A stretch of 64,000 nucleotides of DNA from Paralichthys olivaceus (lineage: Eukaryota > Chordata > Actinopteri > Pleuronectiformes > Paralichthyidae): NCBI RefSeq assembly GCF_024713975.1, contig NC_091103.1, positions 7,939,501 through 8,003,500 on the forward strand, in the 5' to 3' direction. Positions 62,611 through 64,000 of the stretch are shown piece by piece (the first letter of the stretch is position 1; the number at the start of each line of letters is the position of its first letter). Position numbers and translations under genes: made by a program. Below the pieces are notes generated by a model that searched no databases, was not told the DNA's origin, and was given only the letters and a program-made list of their open reading frames with translations.

Positions 62611-63396
62611 GAAATGATGCCATTATGTCTCCAACATTTTTCTGCCTCTTTCCTTTGCATCCATTTAATATGTTTCTTCTCATGACTATATATAGTTTTC
62701 TTGCAGCTTATAGAACTGTTGAGAGGCAACATGTATTGTAAGGTTATGCGACGAGTATAATGAGATATAGCAAAAAAAAGTTCCTTATGTTCCTTATGGG
62801 GTGCTGTACTGTCAGGAGTTAACAGACACACATTCTTTCTCCTCAGTTAAGTTTAGAATGTCAAACATTTAAACAGTCTAGATGCCATTGTTGTCTTGTT
62901 TTTAACAGAATAACATCCTTATGTCAACTCCTTTGGTATTCAAATATCAAGCAGCTACATTTACTGAAAAAGGTTTTACCGCCAAACTTTTGGTCTCCTC
63001 TGCTCTCCTTTCAGTTTTTCTCTTGTTTGACATGATGTCATATTTTTGGTAATATTTGATATTTGGGTGACAAACACTGCTGCCGATAAACATTTATTCT
63101 CCTTATTGTGACACAGAAATGATGTATGTCCCTAGAATTAAGTCACATGAATGAGAACATTACTTTATTATTCATCAGTTCTATATCCAATCTTTCTTCT
63201 CTCCTTTTCTTTCCTTTCCAACTCAAACCTGTCTCTGATCACTAGTGTGGACGGAGTGCCTTTCCTGATGCACGACCGCACGCTGCGGAGGACCACAGAC
63301 GTAGAGAAGGTTTTCCCAGACAGACGGACGAATGAAGCCACACTCTTTAACTGGACAGATCTGCAGCAGCTCAACGCAGGACAGTGGTTCCTTAAG
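44340..63396 (+). CDS. gdpd5: Glycerophosphodiester phosphodiesterase domain-containing 5 (GDE2), first nine coding exons, runs past window end
   Basis: Coding exons 44340-44456, 54355-54458, 57332-57425, 57599-57658, 58076-58174, 58752-58845, 60381-60526, 61711-61793 and 63246-63396 join in phase to 316 residues. They follow vertebrate GDPD5 throughout: an N-terminal cytosolic segment with C15, C18 and C25, five membrane segments visible here (about 40-62, 88-111, 126-146, 162-183, 191-212), then the start of the extracellular GDPD domain. GDE2 cleaves GPI anchors at the cell surface and promotes motor-neuron differentiation. C25, used in redox control in other species, is present, as are E260/D262 and H275 of the domain. 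Residue 233, histidine in the HRG motif of active family members, is leucine here (GLRGAPM). The rest of the gene, including the sixth membrane segment, lies beyond 64000. Confidence 0.95.
46021..46490. repeat. hAT-like non-autonomous element relic
   Basis: Begins tagggctgggcaactaatc and ends near gattgaagtcatattgctcagcc-type sequence, resembling the inverted ends of fish elements with a gggctgggc terminus. The ends are diverged. Confidence 0.4.
49495..49930. repeat. Dispersed teleost repeat
   Basis: Contains cccatagactttat, tgcggaagtgcctgaaacctg, tcaatgaccagcatgggggg and ccaagatggcgctgg, a combination seen widely in fish genomes. The cccatagact end is the inverse of the cagtctatg end at ~14785. 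Confidence 0.6.
53352..53690 (+). repeat. Dispersed fish repeat (atagttcac type), copy 2
   Basis: Shares with 37066-37390 the atag(c/t)tcac(c/a)(c/g)aaaaatga start, the cactatgctgat motif and aacagcgttgcag, with the downstream ccaatacaattgaagtcaat better kept here. Confidence 0.6.
54355..54458 (+). CDS. gdpd5: gdpd5 exon, first membrane segment
   Basis: Starts WELLWSLILLL and ends in NDYNEFN plus a split Trp codon. The hydrophobic stretch forms the first membrane helix. Donor gtgagt. Confidence 0.95.
55100..55345. repeat. DNA-transposon-like repeat fragment
   Basis: Begins cagtggcggatctaggattt and contains ggggccatgattt and gggaactgttgggctctgcc, the signature of a dispersed fish element. 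The other end was not found. Confidence 0.45.
56039..56096. repeat. Poly-C tract followed by CA microsatellite
   Basis: About 25 consecutive C, then roughly 16 CA units. A length error from sequencing or assembly is likely at such a site. Confidence 0.95.
56230..56265. repeat. TA-rich microsatellite
   Basis: A run of atatat units within intron sequence of gdpd5. Confidence 0.9.
56384..56480. repeat. hAT-like element fragment
   Basis: Starts tagggctgcacaaatatat and has cgcgatatcaacatgtgcgatat, a pattern typical of dispersed fish elements with a gggctgcac terminus. Confidence 0.45.
57332..57425 (+). CDS. gdpd5: gdpd5 exon, loop and start of second membrane segment
   Basis: Encodes FLYNRSGEWSDG then VPILATTAAGFTYIAFLM. 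The spacing and the WSD tripeptide fit GDPD5. Confidence 0.95.
57599..57658 (+). CDS. gdpd5: gdpd5 short exon
   Basis: Twenty codons: ILALCHVALGQQLNLHWLHK. Strong polypyrimidine tract before the acceptor; donor gtaatg. Confidence 0.95.
57762..57805. repeat. CT microsatellite
   Basis: About 20 CT units followed by a short G run, in the intron after the 60-nt exon. Confidence 0.95.
58076..58174 (+). CDS. gdpd5: gdpd5 exon, third membrane segment
   Basis: Thirty-three codons from VGVTAALL to IISL-type IPISLQ, in phase 0 at both ends. Confidence 0.95.
58752..58845 (+). CDS. gdpd5: gdpd5 exon, fourth membrane segment
   Basis: ATGPFLHIGALAAVTALSWI then VAGQVARSEK. Donor gtatgt after a split codon. 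Confidence 0.95.
59260..59475. repeat. Dispersed fish repeat fragment
   Basis: Contains gagccctacgccgtaccctg, ccccaaaaatgtaac and tgattggtccgct, a widespread fish repeat. No coding content. Confidence 0.5.
59871..59896. repeat. GT microsatellite
   Basis: About 13 GT units within a gdpd5 intron. Confidence 0.9.
60381..60526 (+). CDS. gdpd5: gdpd5 exon, fifth membrane segment and HRG-type motif (reads GLRGAPM)
   Basis: Encodes the fifth membrane helix, the conserved SPCIME segment and the start of the GDPD domain. The codon at 60509-60511 is CTT (Leu233) where active GDPD enzymes have histidine. Confidence 0.95.
61711..61793 (+). CDS. gdpd5: gdpd5 exon, GDPD domain with E-x-D pair
   Basis: LAPENTLWSFQRAL then GLEADVSI. 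E260 and D262 are the metal-binding pair of the family. Confidence 0.95.
62560..62610. repeat. CA microsatellite
   Basis: Interrupted CA repeat, intronic. A short GT/G-run (62343-62361) lies ~200 bp upstream. Confidence 0.9.
63246..63396 (+). CDS. gdpd5: gdpd5 exon, GDPD domain with second catalytic histidine
   Basis: VDGVPFLMHDRTLRRTTDV then NAGQWFLK. H275 in LMHD corresponds to the second active-site histidine. Last coding exon within the window. Confidence 0.95.
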
Positions 63397-64000
63397 GTAG
63401 TGCTGGGTTGCCAAAGACAACTGTTAAGGGTTATTTTAAGGCCATTTCAGCTTTTCACACAGCGTGAGTCATGTTTGTCTAATTGATCAATCCATGTTTC
63501 AGAGATTCTCAAGGTCAAAGCGGGCTTCGGAATAATTATTAGTTTCAACCTGAAGTGCCAGACTAGTGCTCCAAACAGAATGAGACTGACAAACAAGTAA
63601 TGAAAAGTGTGTATAAATTAGGGATGTCACAGTGTGGAAATTTTCCCATGGGGCAATAAAAGTTTGACAACAGCTGTGTCATCGATCACTCTGGCGTTTT
63701 AACAACAAGACAGTGTAATTATGTGGGCGCTGATACACAAAAATAAACCAAATAAGTTAAGTAAATACAGCCTGTCCTGGTGCTAGTGTGGCACAGGCTG
63801 CATTTTTCTATCCAAAACCCGTCCGAGCCCGAGAAACTAATAGCGCCCGGCCCAAATCCAACAGACATTCTGTTTCATTCTGAGTTTTTGTTACCTTGTC
63901 CCTCACACACATGGTGATCAGTTGTTTTTCCTGATTACAGACATGTGCATGTACAATCATTTAAAAGTTAATGTCTTCATGTAAATCTTCTCTTTAAAAT
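63397..64000 (+). other. gdpd5: gdpd5 intron, truncated by window end
   Basis: Starts with donor gtagtg. Contains an element-like stretch near 63619 (agggatgtcacagtg). No further exon seen. Confidence 0.8.

Overview
The window is nuclear DNA from a teleost fish, probably a percomorph. This rests on two vertebrate genes with spliced, phase-consistent exons (serpinh1 and gdpd5), long AT-rich introns, and repeats of fish type (an L2-clade LINE, Tc1 and Ty3/Gypsy relics, GC-rich MITE-like repeats, CA and CT microsatellites). No bacterial, plasmid or CRISPR feature is present.

Left third (1-18.8 kb): a repeat-rich cluster of a lebercilin-like coiled-coil gene family (LCA5/LCA5L type) in four copies, here called A (522-1738), D (5012-5974), B (10194-11822) and C (15550-18002). 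Only C is a full multi-exon reading frame (7 exons, 452 codons plus stop). A keeps a spliced frame but a 1-nt deletion truncates it at 229 aa. B is a near-identical duplicate of A with an in-frame stop, a broken splice acceptor, a first exon tandemly triplicated (3 x 206 bp) and a solo LTR insertion. D is a 5'-truncated, broken near-copy of C. The order A-D / B-C suggests that a two-gene block was duplicated. A ~4-kb L2-type LINE (ORF1 with SGNH esterase domain, ORF2 with endonuclease and reverse transcriptase) lies at the junction and loses its 3' end exactly where copy B begins. A Ty3/Gypsy relic abuts the 3' end of copy C.

Middle (20-24.4 kb): serpinh1 (HSP47, the collagen chaperone) on the minus strand, complete, 405 aa, ending in the ER-retrieval signal RDEL. 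It has a TATA box and a perfect three-unit heat shock element just upstream. About 5 kb of gene-free sequence and a CpG-rich segment (29.56-30.2 kb) follow.

Right half (30-64 kb): gdpd5 (GDE2) on the plus strand, head-to-head with serpinh1 as in human 11q13. It has a putative non-coding first exon in the CpG-rich segment, a 14-kb first intron, then nine coding exons (44340-63396) giving the first 316 residues: cysteine-bearing N-terminus, five membrane segments and the start of the extracellular GDPD domain. The gene runs off the right edge. The HRG motif histidine reads leucine here (codon 60509-60511, residue 233), which is the most striking gene-level oddity. The introns hold relics of Tc1, RTE-like LINE and MITE/hAT-like elements and several microsatellites.
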